A stretch of 64,000 nucleotides of DNA from contig LNDB01000012.1 of the NCBI GenBank assembly GCA_001515265.1, positions 1 to 64,000 of the forward strand. The letters are read 5' to 3'. A program made the translations under genes and the position numbers. Position 1 is the stretch's first letter, and each line of letters opens with the position of its first letter. Below the pieces are notes generated by a model that was not told the origin of the DNA, ran no database searches, and saw only the letters and a list, made by a program, of their open reading frames with translations. Below, one piece after another: positions 7,229 through 17,800 of this stretch. The stretch comes from Candidatus Dichloromethanomonas elyunquensis (GTDB lineage Bacteria; Bacillota; Desulfitobacteriia; Desulfitobacteriales; Syntrophobotulaceae).

Positions 7229-7458
7229 GCGTTATAAAAGATGTCCTCAACATAATATTTTTTGCCGGTGTACCTTGAGATTCTTGCCGCAATATCAATG
7301 GCTCGTCCTAATGATGGTTGTCCTTCTTGATTTTCATACCTTCCAATTACTCTTTGGTCCGCCTTGATAATTTCCCCCATATCTGACTGAGTAAGTTTGA
7401 CCCCCATCTCGGCTGAAATCTGAAGCCTAATTTGCAGCAAGCGATTCTTTGTTTTCAC
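7225..7458 (-). CDS. XRE-family HTH regulator (phage repressor-like)
   Basis: A 77-residue protein from a GTG start. The HTH covers MGVKLTQSDMGEIIKADQRV and the recognition helix region VIGRYENQEGQPSLGRAIDI, matching Cro/CI-type domains. The last 20 residues (GKKYYVEDIFYN) resemble the dimerising tail of single-domain repressors. It is transcribed divergently from another XRE gene at 7612, the classic layout of a lysogeny switch. Which of the two acts as repressor cannot be told from sequence. Confidence 0.75.
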   Translation of the reverse strand: MKTKNRLLQIRLQISAEMGVKLTQSDMGEIIKADQRVIGRYENQEGQPSLGRAIDIAARISRYTGKKYYVEDIFYNA

Positions 7459-7611
7459 TTTTGAAGAATCACTTCCATATTTAGCTATTTACATTAGTAT
7501 ACAAGAAAAGCTTAATAAAGAAAATATTATATTTGTCGAAAAATATTACGCTTGCCAATAACCATATGTGACAATTTTTACATTTAATTTTTGCAATATT
7601 GGAGTATTATT

Positions 7612-7824
7612 ATGTCGCTAGGAAAAAAAATCCAAAAAAGAAGGGAGGAATTAGGGTTATCTAGGGACGAGTTGGCCACATATGTCAAAATAAGCAAGGG
7701 ATATCTCAAAGGAATCGAGACTGGGCAAGTGAAACCCGGAATTAAATGCGTTTTTAAAATCGCCTTGATTTTAGAGATGTCGCTCGGTGAATTGTTGGGA
7801 GGTGATGATAATAATCGACTTTGA
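7612..7824 (+). CDS. XRE-family HTH regulator
   Basis: The 70-residue protein begins at the ATG preceded by TTGGAG; a longer TTG start at 7591 would consume that site. Residues 3-60 form a canonical Cro/CI domain: KIQKRREELGLSRDELATYV, then the recognition helix with SKGYLKGIETGQVKPG, then EMSLGELLG. It faces away from the XRE gene at 7225-7458. It is probably a phage-derived transcription factor. Confidence 0.8.
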   Translation: MSLGKKIQKRREELGLSRDELATYVKISKGYLKGIETGQVKPGIKCVFKIALILEMSLGELLGGDDNNRL

Positions 7825-7839
7825 GGCTAAACAAAAATG

Positions 7840-7868
7840 AAGTCCTGCTTGGCCAAGCTAGGACTTCT
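7840..7868 (+). terminator. Hairpin after the XRE gene
   Basis: GAAGTCCT and AGGACTTC enclose an inner TTGGCCAA palindrome. The stem is strong but the downstream T content is low, so termination is uncertain. Confidence 0.5.
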
Positions 7869-7972
7869 TGAAACCTTAAACCCGAGATGGATTTCCTATC
7901 TCACTATAATTATCACATAACGAGAAGCTCTAAACAAGATTAAATTTCAAAATATACATTTATGACGGAAAT

Positions 7973-7996
7973 CCTCTCTTTTGCTAAAAGAGGAGG
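7973..7996 (+). promoter_or_regulatory. Hairpin covering a ribosome binding site
   Basis: CCTCTCTTTT pairs with AAAAGAGG (with a two-base bulge) immediately next to the GAGGAGGAAG ribosome site of the gene at 8003, which could limit its translation. Confidence 0.4.
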
Positions 7997-8002
7997 AAGA
8001 TA

Positions 8003-8260
8003 ATGAAGATCAGAATTGCAATCGTGACCAACTCAATAGGCACAACCAAGCTAGTATATTCAAGTACGGATAATATTCCAGAACTAATGATAAGTAGGCA
8101 TATTTTTGAGAACGGGGCTTATTTTAAGGAGGCTTTAATAACCGCTTATAGGGAAATAATAAGAAGAAATCATATTAAAAACGTGCCCAAAACGTGCCCA
8201 GAATGTGCCCAGAATGTGCATGATATGCCCAAAAAGTGCCTTAAAATAGGTAATTTATAG
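8003..8260 (+). CDS. Small prophage protein with a tandem-repeat tail
   Basis: An 85-residue protein with a strong GAGGAGG ribosome site. Residues 1-58 look like a compact alpha/beta fold with no motif I recognise. The tail (about residues 60-80) is encoded by imperfect 11-bp tandem repeats that are read in shifting frames, giving a Cys/Pro-rich sequence (CPECAQNV). Repeat copy changes would shift the frame of the tail. A strong terminator follows. Confidence 0.55.
   Translation: MKIRIAIVTNSIGTTKLVYSSTDNIPELMISRHIFENGAYFKEALITAYREIIRRNHIKNVPKTCPECAQNVHDMPKKCLKIGNL
8180..8219 (+). repeat. 11-bp tandem repeats inside a coding region
   Basis: AACGTGCCCAA, AACGTGCCCAG and AATGTGCCCAG are consecutive 11-bp units, followed by a partial AATGTGC unit. 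The unit length is not a multiple of three. Confidence 0.75.
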
Positions 8261-8287
8261 TAAAAGTAAGTAAACATAACCAAGCAA

Positions 8288-8316
8288 AAAAGAGAGGGTA
8301 AAATCCCTCTCTTTTA
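8288..8316 (+). terminator. Strong terminator
   Basis: AAAAGAGAGGG and CCCTCTCTTTT form an 11-bp perfect stem around TAAAAT. It also separates the prophage from the tRNA gene. Confidence 0.9.
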
Positions 8317-8345
8317 GTATTCATGCTGATTTCAGCGTTTTTTAC

Positions 8346-8419
8346 TGGCAGGGGATGCAGGAGTCGAACCCACACTAACGGTTTTGGAGACCGCTGTTCT
8401 ACCATTAAACTAATCCCCT
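8346..8419 (-). tRNA. tRNA-Trp (anticodon CCA)
   Basis: Read on the minus strand, the acceptor arms AGGGGAT and ATCCCCT pair perfectly, the anticodon arm GCGGT-CTCCAAA-ACCGT carries CCA, the T arm contains GGTTCGACTCC and the 3' CCA is encoded. The anticodon decodes UGG, tryptophan. A consensus promoter lies just upstream. The 3' end of the gene faces the prophage, so it is a candidate phage attachment site; the second att copy would lie outside the window. Confidence 0.95.
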
Positions 8420-8451
8420 AAAAATATAAACAAAATTTTAAGACGAATGCT

Positions 8452-8480
8452 ATTATATCGGAATTCCTCATAAGTGTCAA
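8452..8480 (-). promoter_or_regulatory. Consensus promoter of tRNA-Trp
   Basis: On the minus strand TTGACA (complement of 8475-8480) and TATAAT (complement of 8452-8457) are separated by exactly 17 bases, a perfect sigma-A type promoter. Confidence 0.9.
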
Positions 8481-8560
8481 TAATAGAAAGACGACTTATT
8501 AATGTCTTATTGTTTAATTTTTCCTCATATCTTTTGTTTCAGAAATATTTTGAAGGATTT

Positions 8561-8588
8561 TTGTATAAAAAAAAGAATACATTATAAT
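8561..8588 (+). promoter_or_regulatory. Promoter of the PHP gene
   Basis: TTGTAT at 8561-8566 and TATAAT at 8583-8588 are 16 bases apart, about 35 bases ahead of the start codon. Confidence 0.6.
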
Positions 8589-8622
8589 TATCACTCATTA
8601 TGGCGAGAGGAAAGAAACCGGG

Positions 8623-9453
8623 TTGAAGGCAGATTTACATATTCATACAAAAGAATCTGACGGGTGCCTTTCGGTAGAAGAAGTACTCTCAGTCGCTTCG
8701 CAATGTGGTCTTCAAATTTTGGCCATTACGGACCATGAAACAACTTCTGCGGCGGAAAAGGCACAGAAAAGTGCTTATTCCTTTGGAGTTCAGATTATTC
8801 CAGGGGTTGAGTTAAGCACTGTTTATCAAGGAGAAGAAGTTCATTTGCTCGGTTATTATAAAGATATTCAAAACGATCTGTTACAGGAAAAACTCCTGAA
8901 AATCAGAAGAGAAAAAACGGCAATCACAAACCTTATGTTACAAAAGCTGAATCAAAATGGCATTGACCTAGAGTGGGAAGAAGTGATTAAAAGCGCAAGC
9001 CAGGATGGGGCTGTATGTAAAACACATATTATGTATGCTCTATACAACAGGTCTCCGAAAAACGGACGACTCGACTGGAACGAAGTTGCGTCCTGGTTTA
9101 GGCCTGGCGGGCTAGCCTATGTCCCTTATTTAGGCAATCCCTATTCGGAAGCTGTGGATTTTATATTTAATACCGGCGGATTTCCGGTATTGGCTCATCC
9201 AGGTCTAATCCGGAATAAAGCCCTGGTTAACGATATGTTGTCCTATAAACCCATTGGGCTGGAAGTGTATTACGGTTATTGGGATCGGAGAGACGAAAAA
9301 GTGGCATGTTTTGAAGAAATTTTAAAGAAAAGTGCCGTACTTTCCACAGGTGGAAGCGATTATCATGGTTTCTTCAGTCCGGCTGGAATCGGTCAAGTCT
9401 TTGTACCGGGGAAATGTGTAACGGATCTGAAAGAATATCTTCAAATTGATTAA
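8623..9453 (+). CDS. PHP-domain metal-dependent phosphoesterase
   Basis: A 276-residue cytoplasmic protein from a TTG start behind AGAGGAAAG. The N-terminal DLHIHTKESDG supplies the first His pair of the PHP active site; further ligands are in AITDHE, the PGVELS segment, LAHPG and GGSDYHG near the C-terminus. The arrangement matches the YciV/RNase AM-type family, which removes 3' phosphates or trims short RNA 5' ends using a trinuclear metal centre. Substrate cannot be decided from sequence. It precedes ftsK-like gene by 51 bases and may share its transcript. Confidence 0.8.
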   Translation: MKADLHIHTKESDGCLSVEEVLSVASQCGLQILAITDHETTSAAEKAQKSAYSFGVQIIPGVELSTVYQGEEVHLLGYYKDIQNDLLQEKLLKIRREKTAITNLMLQKLNQNGIDLEWEEVIKSASQDGAVCKTHIMYALYNRSPKNGRLDWNEVASWFRPGGLAYVPYLGNPYSEAVDFIFNTGGFPVLAHPGLIRNKALVNDMLSYKPIGLEVYYGYWDRRDEKVACFEEILKKSAVLSTGGSDYHGFFSPAGIGQVFVPGKCVTDLKEYLQID

Positions 9454-9504
9454 GGGAAAATATCAAAGAATTTTGCTATTTTTGACGATAATACTGGATA
9501 GGGA

Positions 9505-11667
9505 GTGATGGATTTGAAATTATTAGGGAAAATTTTTATTAAAGGCCTGGCTCTTTTGTATTTGGCTATGGCCTCAATTGGCTTTCTTGGATACTTTGAG
9601 GCAGAAAAATTCTCCGCAAATATCTTTGCCTTTTTTCACAAATTCATGGGAAACTATGCCTTAGTCCTTCCGTTCATTTGTTTGCTTTTTACAATGCTTT
9701 GTTGGAAGATATCCAAAACCAAAGATAGAGATAAGGAAGGAGATGCTGAGGCCTTTGATCTGACGGAAAACAGACAAGAGCAGCTGGTAAGATCTTCCGG
9801 CAGAGATAAGGATCCTTTGAAGTATTCCCAAAAGCCGCATCTTTTTGATAAACAACGGAACGGGAACGGTTTTTTATCTTATTTTAATGGAGATTTGCCT
9901 ATCCTTGACCATAAGCGGATGGACGAAAATCGATTGGAAAACTTGGGGACTAATTTTTCAACATATTTTGGGCAAGGTCAAAAAAATATCTACTTGCCGG
10001 TAAAGACGGTTGATTTACAGGGATTTCGAGATTATTTCCAGGATCGAAACACGCGTGTTCAAAAATATGACCAGGCCGCGAATGATATCGTTAGAAGAGA
10101 AAACAACCTGGAAACGGAATCAAGGATTTCGCTCAAAAAATATCCCTTTCCTCCTGTTACAATCCAGTTCAGAGGACAAAAGCCTGAAAATTCCGATATG
10201 CATGATGATACAGAGGACAAGGCAACGGACACAACACTGGACTTTAAAGAGAAGACAAAGCAGAAGAATTGGATATTACCTGGTTTAGAACTGCTGGTCC
10301 CGAAGGAAAGAACAGAAAGTAAGATGGAGCAGCATAATCCCAAATTACTGGAGGATGTGCTGAGTACATATGGTGTAACGGCTAAAGTCATTCATATCAG
10401 TACCGGCCCGGTAACAACACGTTATGAGTTGTCTCCCGCCCCTGGAACAAAAATCAGCAAGATTGTAAATCTTGCCGATGATATCGCTTTGGCAATGGCC
10501 TCAAGAGATATCCGAATTGAGGCGCCTATCCCTGGAAAAGCAGCTGTGGGAATTGAAATACCCAGAAAAAATCCTAGAACAGTATATTTCCGGGAAGTAA
10601 TTGATTCTGAAAACTTCCGGGGTGCCAAGGGCAAATTAAAGATGGTTCTGGGTAAAGACATTACGGATACTGCCGTAATCGGTGAACTTGAAAGAATGCC
10701 TCACCTATTGGTGGCAGGAGCGACCGGTTCAGGGAAAAGCATCTTTATCAATTGTTTGATTAACTCTCTCTTGTATACGGTTACCCCTGACGAAGTAAAA
10801 CTTCTTTTGATTGATCCCAAAATGGTCGAGCTTAGCCAGTATAACGGAATACCTCATCTTTTGACACCCGTGGTGACTGATCCCAAAAAAGCAAATAAAT
10901 ATTTGAAGTTCATCGTCAGGGAAATGGAAAACCGTTATGAGTTATTTGCTTCTTCTGGAGTAAGGGATATTGATCATTATCATAAAACTCCCCATCTTAA
11001 AAAATTACCGTATATTGTCGTAATCATTGATGAGCTTGCTGATTTGATGATGGCAGCCTCCCATGAAATCGAAGAAACGATCTGCAGATTGGCTCAAATG
11101 GCCAGAGCTGCGGGTATTCATCTGGTGATCGCTACTCAGAGGCCGTCAGTTAATGTCATTACAGGTTTGATTAAAGCCAATATTCCGAGCCGAATTTCGT
11201 TTGCGGTATCCTCACAAATTGATTCACGTACAATTTTAGATGCCAGCGGTGCCGAAAAACTGTTAGGCCGGGGGGATATGCTCTATTCACCGATAGGCCT
11301 TAGTAAGCCCCAGAGGGTTCACGGATGTTTTATCGATGAACAGGAAGTAAAAAATGTAATTGAACATTGGAAAAACCAAGGCCGGCCAGAATTCGCCATT
11401 AGAGAAGAACAATTGGAAGAATCCGTTTCCACAGAAAAAAAAGAAGATGAATTAGATGACCGCTTTACGGAAGCGGCTGAACTGGTGATTTCTTCAGGAG
11501 TTGCTTCGGTATCGTTTTTGCAGAGACGTTTAAGAGTAGGCTATTCCAGAGCAGCACGCCTCATGGATATGTTGGAAGAAGCCGGAGTTGTCGGAAGGAC
11601 TGAAGGAAGCAAGCCGCGGGATATCCTCATGTCCATGGAAACGTTCAGCCAGAGTTATTGTTCATAG
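9505..11667 (+). CDS. FtsK/SpoIIIE-family DNA translocase
   Basis: A 720-residue membrane-anchored motor that pumps double-stranded DNA, in chromosome segregation at division or sporulation. The N-terminus has only two clear membrane segments (about residues 8-30 and 48-67) rather than the usual four, then a long charged linker to about 270. The alpha/beta motor follows, with Walker A GATGSGKS near residue 405 and Walker B IVVIIDELADLMM near 505. The C-terminal gamma winged helix (about 650-715, FLQRRLRVGYSRAARLMDML) should read the KOPS/SRS orienting sequences. Start codons GTG 9505 and ATG 9508 both fit the GGGAGTG site. The short membrane domain suggests a second, specialised paralogue may exist elsewhere. 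Confidence 0.92.
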   Translation: MMDLKLLGKIFIKGLALLYLAMASIGFLGYFEAEKFSANIFAFFHKFMGNYALVLPFICLLFTMLCWKISKTKDRDKEGDAEAFDLTENRQEQLVRSSGRDKDPLKYSQKPHLFDKQRNGNGFLSYFNGDLPILDHKRMDENRLENLGTNFSTYFGQGQKNIYLPVKTVDLQGFRDYFQDRNTRVQKYDQAANDIVRRENNLETESRISLKKYPFPPVTIQFRGQKPENSDMHDDTEDKATDTTLDFKEKTKQKNWILPGLELLVPKERTESKMEQHNPKLLEDVLSTYGVTAKVIHISTGPVTTRYELSPAPGTKISKIVNLADDIALAMASRDIRIEAPIPGKAAVGIEIPRKNPRTVYFREVIDSENFRGAKGKLKMVLGKDITDTAVIGELERMPHLLVAGATGSGKSIFINCLINSLLYTVTPDEVKLLLIDPKMVELSQYNGIPHLLTPVVTDPKKANKYLKFIVREMENRYELFASSGVRDIDHYHKTPHLKKLPYIVVIIDELADLMMAASHEIEETICRLAQMARAAGIHLVIATQRPSVNVITGLIKANIPSRISFAVSSQIDSRTILDASGAEKLLGRGDMLYSPIGLSKPQRVHGCFIDEQEVKNVIEHWKNQGRPEFAIREEQLEESVSTEKKEDELDDRFTEAAELVISSGVASVSFLQRRLRVGYSRAARLMDMLEEAGVVGRTEGSKPRDILMSMETFSQSYCS

Positions 11668-11700
11668 ACTGATGTTTTTATATCTTTAAAGAAAAATAAG

Positions 11701-11736
11701 ACATTCTGTTTCAGAAAAGAAGCAGGATGTTTTTTG
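11701..11736 (+). terminator. Terminator after the FtsK-like gene
   Basis: ACATTCTG and CAGGATGT (one wobble pair) form the stem, followed by six T. Confidence 0.75.
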
Positions 11737-11845
11737 CATGAAAAGACAGAAATTCCATTTTTTACATTACTTGTCCCTTAAAACGAATTATGCATCGATA
11801 AATGGACATAATGAATAATGAAAATTTTATAGTTGGGGTTGAAAC

Positions 11846-14800
11846 ATGAAGATCATAGAGAAACCATTCCCTAAGATAAACCTTGATCACATGGATAGAA
11901 GAGATGATATCATGGTTTATGCCACAGACCTCGCTCAATTCCATCATTGGCTGGGCCTTAAAAATACCGGTAAAAGTCTTCTTCCTGTGATTCGACAACA
12001 TAGCGCCTTTATCAAAGAAGCTTATCCCAAAATCAATGAGTTTTATTATAAGACAGATGATATTATTCCCGCTGCAGAATGGTATCTGGATAACTATTAT
12101 CGAATTAATGAGCTGATGAATGAGCTTATCGAAGATTTGTCCACGCAATACGAATCAAAACTCCAGTATTTGGCCGGGGGGGACTTTACCGGTTTTCCGC
12201 GGGTTTATTTGCTTGTGTCTGAATTTATGAAGACTAATGAAAACCAATTAGATTTTCAGGTTCTCAGGCAGTTTATTGTCAAATATCAGACTGAATCCCC
12301 GCTTTCGTCCGCTGAGATATGGGCGGTTCCTATCATGCTTAAAATTATTATGTTGGAAAAAATCGCTTATCTCGTGGAGCGCATTCTTTATATACAGAAA
12401 GAAAGAGCATACGCTGAGAGCTGGATTAACTCCGTTCTGGGTCAAGGAGATAGTAAAATCGATTTCTCCCAACAAGAATTGGATTTAAGTAAGACATTTT
12501 CTTCAGTATATATCGAAAGAGTTGCCAAAAGACTTAAAGAGCTCGGGACGGATGCCAAAGTATTACTCCATTGGCTGGAAAATGTAGCCAATAAGCAAAA
12601 CATTACTGTGGATAAAGTCATTCACTCCGAGCAATATTATCTGACTTCTCACGGAGTTCTCATGGGAAATATCATTACAGCCATTAAGATGATAAATTCC
12701 CAGAGTTGGTCTGAATTTTTTGAAGGGGTAAGTTTAGTCCAGCAAATTCTGCAAGGGGACCCTGCAGGGATTTTTTCAAAAATGGATTTCGAGTCACGAG
12801 ATCAGTACCGTCATACAATTGAAAACTTGGCTCATAAATTTAAAGTTTCGGAATTGACGGTAGCCAGAACTTTGGAAATTCTGGTCAAATCCAAACAGGA
12901 AGAACCCTTCAACCATGTGGGTTATTATTTATTGGGCAAAGGAAGGATTGACTTAGAAAAAGAACTTACAAACAACTGGGGAAAAGTCCGTCAATCCTTT
13001 CACGGACTATCCTGTTTCCATAAAAATTATCCTGCCCTTTCTTACTTGGGTTTCATCTTTTTAGCCACCCTAGTGCCATTTTTTCTTTTCTTAGGGGCCG
13101 GTCTGGGCGGATTATGGGAAAAATCATTCGGCTCATACCTTTTTACTGCACTGGCTTCCCTAATTTTGATCAACGGAATGGCGGTTTATTTTGTTAACAG
13201 GTCATTTTGCAGCATTTTGCCGGCGAGTTTCCTGCCCAAACTTGACTTCGGAGAAGAGATTCCGGAAGATCATAAAACGGTCGTTGTAATACCAGCCATT
13301 TTTAACAATCCGGAAAAAGTAACCGATTTGTTGGGACAATTGGAAATCCATTATTTAAGCAACCGGGAAAAGAACCTCTATTTTGCTCTGCTGGGTGATT
13401 TCACTGATGCTGAAGAAGAAACGTTACCCGGTGATGAAGAGGTCGTTTTAGCTGGTATTCGCGGAATACAAAAATTAAATGACCAATACGGAGATAAATT
13501 TTTCTTTTTCCACCGGAATCGAAAATGGAACGATAGAGAAAAGAGCTGGATGGGATGGGAACGAAAAAGAGGAAAGTTGATTGAATTCAATCGTTTCCTC
13601 TTACGGGACGGAGATACAAGCTACTCTGTCAAAGCAGGGAATTTGGAATTACTGCAAAATGTGCGATATGTGATCACTTTGGATTCGGATACCATACTTC
13701 CCAGGAGTTCTGCCCGGAGGTTAATCGGTACCATTGCTCATCCGATGCAAAAAGCAAAATTAAATCACAACAATCAAATCCTTTCGGGCTATGGCATTAT
13801 TCAGCCCCGCATCGGATTAACGGCGGCAGGCGCATATGCTTCACCGTTTTCGGCAATATACACAGGTACTGCGGGGATAGATCCGTACACTTGTGCCATA
13901 TCCGATATTTACCAGGATTTATTTGGTGAAGGAATTTTTACAGGGAAAGGTATTTATGACCTCAAAGTTTTCCATGTGATGACAACAGATGCTTTTCCTG
14001 AGAATACAATACTCAGTCATGATCTGATTGAGGGATTGCATGCCCGGACAGGTTTAGCAACCGATATTGAACTTTTTGACGGGTATCCTTCCAAGTACTT
14101 GGCCTATACCAAGAGAATGCACCGCTGGATTAGAGGGGACTGGCAAATTGTCCGTTATCTCCGGAATAAAGATCTTTCTGTGATTTCTAAATGGAAAATA
14201 ATGGATAACTTGAGAAGGAGTGTAGAAGCGCCTTTTCAATTCTTACTCTTATTTGGGGCTTTTACATCTTTACAGGGTTATTTTGGACTGATATTCAGCT
14301 TATTTACTTTAACTTTGGTCCTCCCATTAATTTTGAATCTCACAGGGAAAATAATGGACCGGAGCCTCACTTTCAGGATATTCAAATATGAAGTCCGATT
14401 AGGCTTGTTACAGTCTTTCTTCGCTTTTGCGGTCTTACCGTTTCAGGCCTACATTCAAATGGATGCTGTCATTCGCTCTATTTGGAGGCAAACGGTCACC
14501 AAACATTATCTCTTAGAATGGGAGCCCGCAGCCGACTCCGAAAAAATGTTGAATCTGAACGTAAAAACGTTTTATTTCCGGATGTTTCCGGGAATTTTGC
14601 TCAGCCTGCTCTTTATCGCGGGTTATTATTGGAGTTCTCTGCTAACAGGAATGCTGCTTTCACTCTTCTTAATCACATGGCTCGGTTCCCCCTGGATTGC
14701 CTATAAACTCAGTAGGCCTTATCCTGATCAAGAGAAGGAAATACGCAGTGAAGACAGGATTGAACTGCGAAAATGGGCAAGACAAGTTTGGGCCTATTTC

Positions 14801-17800
14801 GATTTTTTTGTCAATCAGGAAAATAATTATTTGCCCCCGGATAATATCCAACTGGAACCCTATAAAGGGGTAGCCCGCCGTACGTCACCAACCAATATTG
14901 GACTTGCCTTGCTGGCTAACCTGGCAGCTTATGATTTCGGTTATCTTTCAAATACTGAGATGCTGAATAAAGTAAAGAATACACTCAAGACGATTCGGAA
15001 GCTGCCAAAATGGAACGGACATATTTATAACTGGTATAACACCGGGACCCTGGAACCGTTATACCCCATCTATATTTCTTCCGTAGACAGCGGTAATTTT
15101 GCTACGTACCTGATTGCCCTGAAGAATGGAATTGCAGAAATCCCTAATCAATCGTTCCTGGAATCCTCTTTCTGGGAAGGCTTTTTCGACACTTGTGATT
15201 TGATAGAGAATGTATCAGAAAATAGTGATTATGAGATGGTATTAAATGATTTCAAAAAAGAACTTATTGCTTTCAGAAATCGTAAAGAGAAGAACAATCT
15301 TCACGGTATTTATAAATTTATTGTTGAATGGCAAGAAAGGTTAACCCCTTATCAAATTCCCATCCAAAAAATTATGGATAAAAATTTTAACGAGAATCAT
15401 GCAGAATTCTGGACAACCGCTTTGATCGGCATGTTTTCCGACTTTAAAAAAGTTATTAAGCTATATTATCCTATAGCCCAATATGATTCCGACATCATAG
15501 AATCATTCCAAGCCATTCATCGTCTGAGGGCAAGGGAACTTGCAAAAGAATATGTAAAACTTCTCCGAAACAAGCAAGTGAGTATCCCTCAAGACTTGAT
15601 GCCTTATATCAAAAAAGGATTAAAAAATACGGTAAAAACGTTATTCAGGGCTAAAAGGCTTGAACGGGAGCTTCATCATTTGGCCTATGACATGGATTTT
15701 AAACCGTTATTTGATTTTGATAAAAAGCTTTTTTCGATTGGTTATAACTTAAGTGAACAAAAACTGGATAAATCGTATTATGACCTACTGGCGTCAGAAG
15801 CCCGCCAGACAAGTTTATTTGCTATTGCCAAGGGCGATGTTCCAGAGGGACATTGGTTTAAGCTTTCCCGTCCCCTTACCCGGATCGAAGGAAACCGCTG
15901 TTTGGTAGCCTGGAGCGGAACCATGTTTGAGTTTTTAATGCCCTTGATTCTTTTTAAAAATTTCCGGGGAACTTTACTGGATGAATCTTATAAATCGGTT
16001 CTAAAGATCCAAAGATCTTATACAGGGAAAGCCCAAACCCCTTGGGGGATTTCCGAATCAGGATTCTTTTCGTTCGATATTCATAACAATTATCAGTATA
16101 AAGCTTTTGGTGTACCGGGGCTGGGTCTAAAGAGGGGCTTGTCCAAAGATATGGTTATTTCGCCATATTCTACTTTCATGGCCATGGCCGTTGATTTCGA
16201 AAGTAGTGTAGAAAACTTGAAAATGATGAAAAAGAAGGGATTTAACGGCATTTATGGATTGTTTGAGGCAATAGATTTTACGAAAACACGGGTACCCTAT
16301 CATGAAGACTTCAGTGTGGTCAAGAGTTATATGTCTCACCATCAGGGAATGAGCTTTATTTCGTTAAATAATATGATAAATGGCAACAAAATACAGCAGC
16401 GTTTTCATCTGGAACCGGTCATAAAGTCGATTGAACTGCTGCTGCAGGAGCAGGTACCTTTAAAAGAATATACATTTAATCCGATTATTGAAGAATTAAC
16501 GGAAAAAGAAGTCCCTGCGGTTTCACGAAAGCGGGCCGAGAAACCGGCTATATATCGCCGGCCTGATACCAGGATGCCGCGAACCGCATTTATTTCCAAT
16601 CGGGAATATACTGTTATGATGACACTGTCTGGGTCGGGTTACAGTCAATATAACGATATCCATGTTACCCGCTGGCGGGAAGATCCTACCATGGACATGT
16701 ATGGAACATTCATTTACATTCAAAATTTGAATTCCGGCAATTTTTGGTCGGCAGCTTCCAAACCGGTAAATCATCCCGGCGAGGATTATAAAGTAACCTG
16801 TTTCCCTAATAACGTCCGATATTCCCGCAAAGACGGGAATATCATTACCCAGACAGAAGTATTTGTTGCTCCCGAAGATCCTGTTGAAATACGAAAAGTA
16901 TCCATAACCAATCTGAGTCAATATTCCAGAGACATTCAGCTTACCAGTTACCTTGAAGTAGTTTTGGACCACTTAAAAGCGGATATGGCTCATCCGGGTT
17001 TCAGCAAGCTATTTATACAAACTCGTTTTGAAAACAATACTTTAGTCGCCTTTAGAAGACCAAGACACCAGGATAAGAAGAAATTCTTTGCAATGCATAC
17101 TTTCTTCTTGGAAGGTGAGATGTTGGGAGAAATTGAATATGAAACAGACCGGATGAAATTTATTGGACGCGGACGGACCTTAATGGATCCTAAAGCTATA
17201 GATTTTAACCAACCGTTGTCCAATTCTGTAGGGGCTATCCTTGACCCGATCATGAGTTTACGGGTGAGGGTAAAGGTCAATGCAGGCAGGACGGTTGCAG
17301 TCTATTTCTTAACAGGGGTAGGAGAGAGCAAAAAAGCTGTTTTAAGCCTAGCTGATAAATATCGGGGTATCTATATGGTTAATCAAGCGAAAGAGCTTGC
17401 TTGGTCGCAAAACCTCATGGAATTAACGAACCTCGGTTTATCCTTTGACGAAGCGAATATGATATCGAGTTTAGCAAGCCAGATAGTATTTCCCGGTCCG
17501 GTGCGGCGTAGTATTCAGATATCGAATAATCAAAGGGGGCAATCATCGCTCTGGCCTTACGGGATATCGGGTGATTTGCCTATTGTTCTGCTAAAAATAC
17601 AGGATAATAGTCAAATGAAACTAGTGGATCAAATGCTGAAGATTCATGAATATTGGCAAATAAAGGGATTATATGTTGACCTCATTATCTTAAATGAGGA
17701 TAAAACCGGATATTTTCAAACAATTCAAGATATGATCCAGGAAAAAGTTGGAATAAGCCATGTAAGAATACTTATCGATAAACCGGGGGGTGTTTTTCTC

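Noticed and set aside
8180-8240. Short repeats considered as a CRISPR array
   Set aside because: Units are 11 bp, directly adjacent, without spacers, and lie inside a reading frame.
16523-16972. 149-codon minus-strand frame inside the glucan synthase gene
   Set aside because: Lies wholly within a strongly supported gene in the opposite strand and has no ribosome site or recognisable product.
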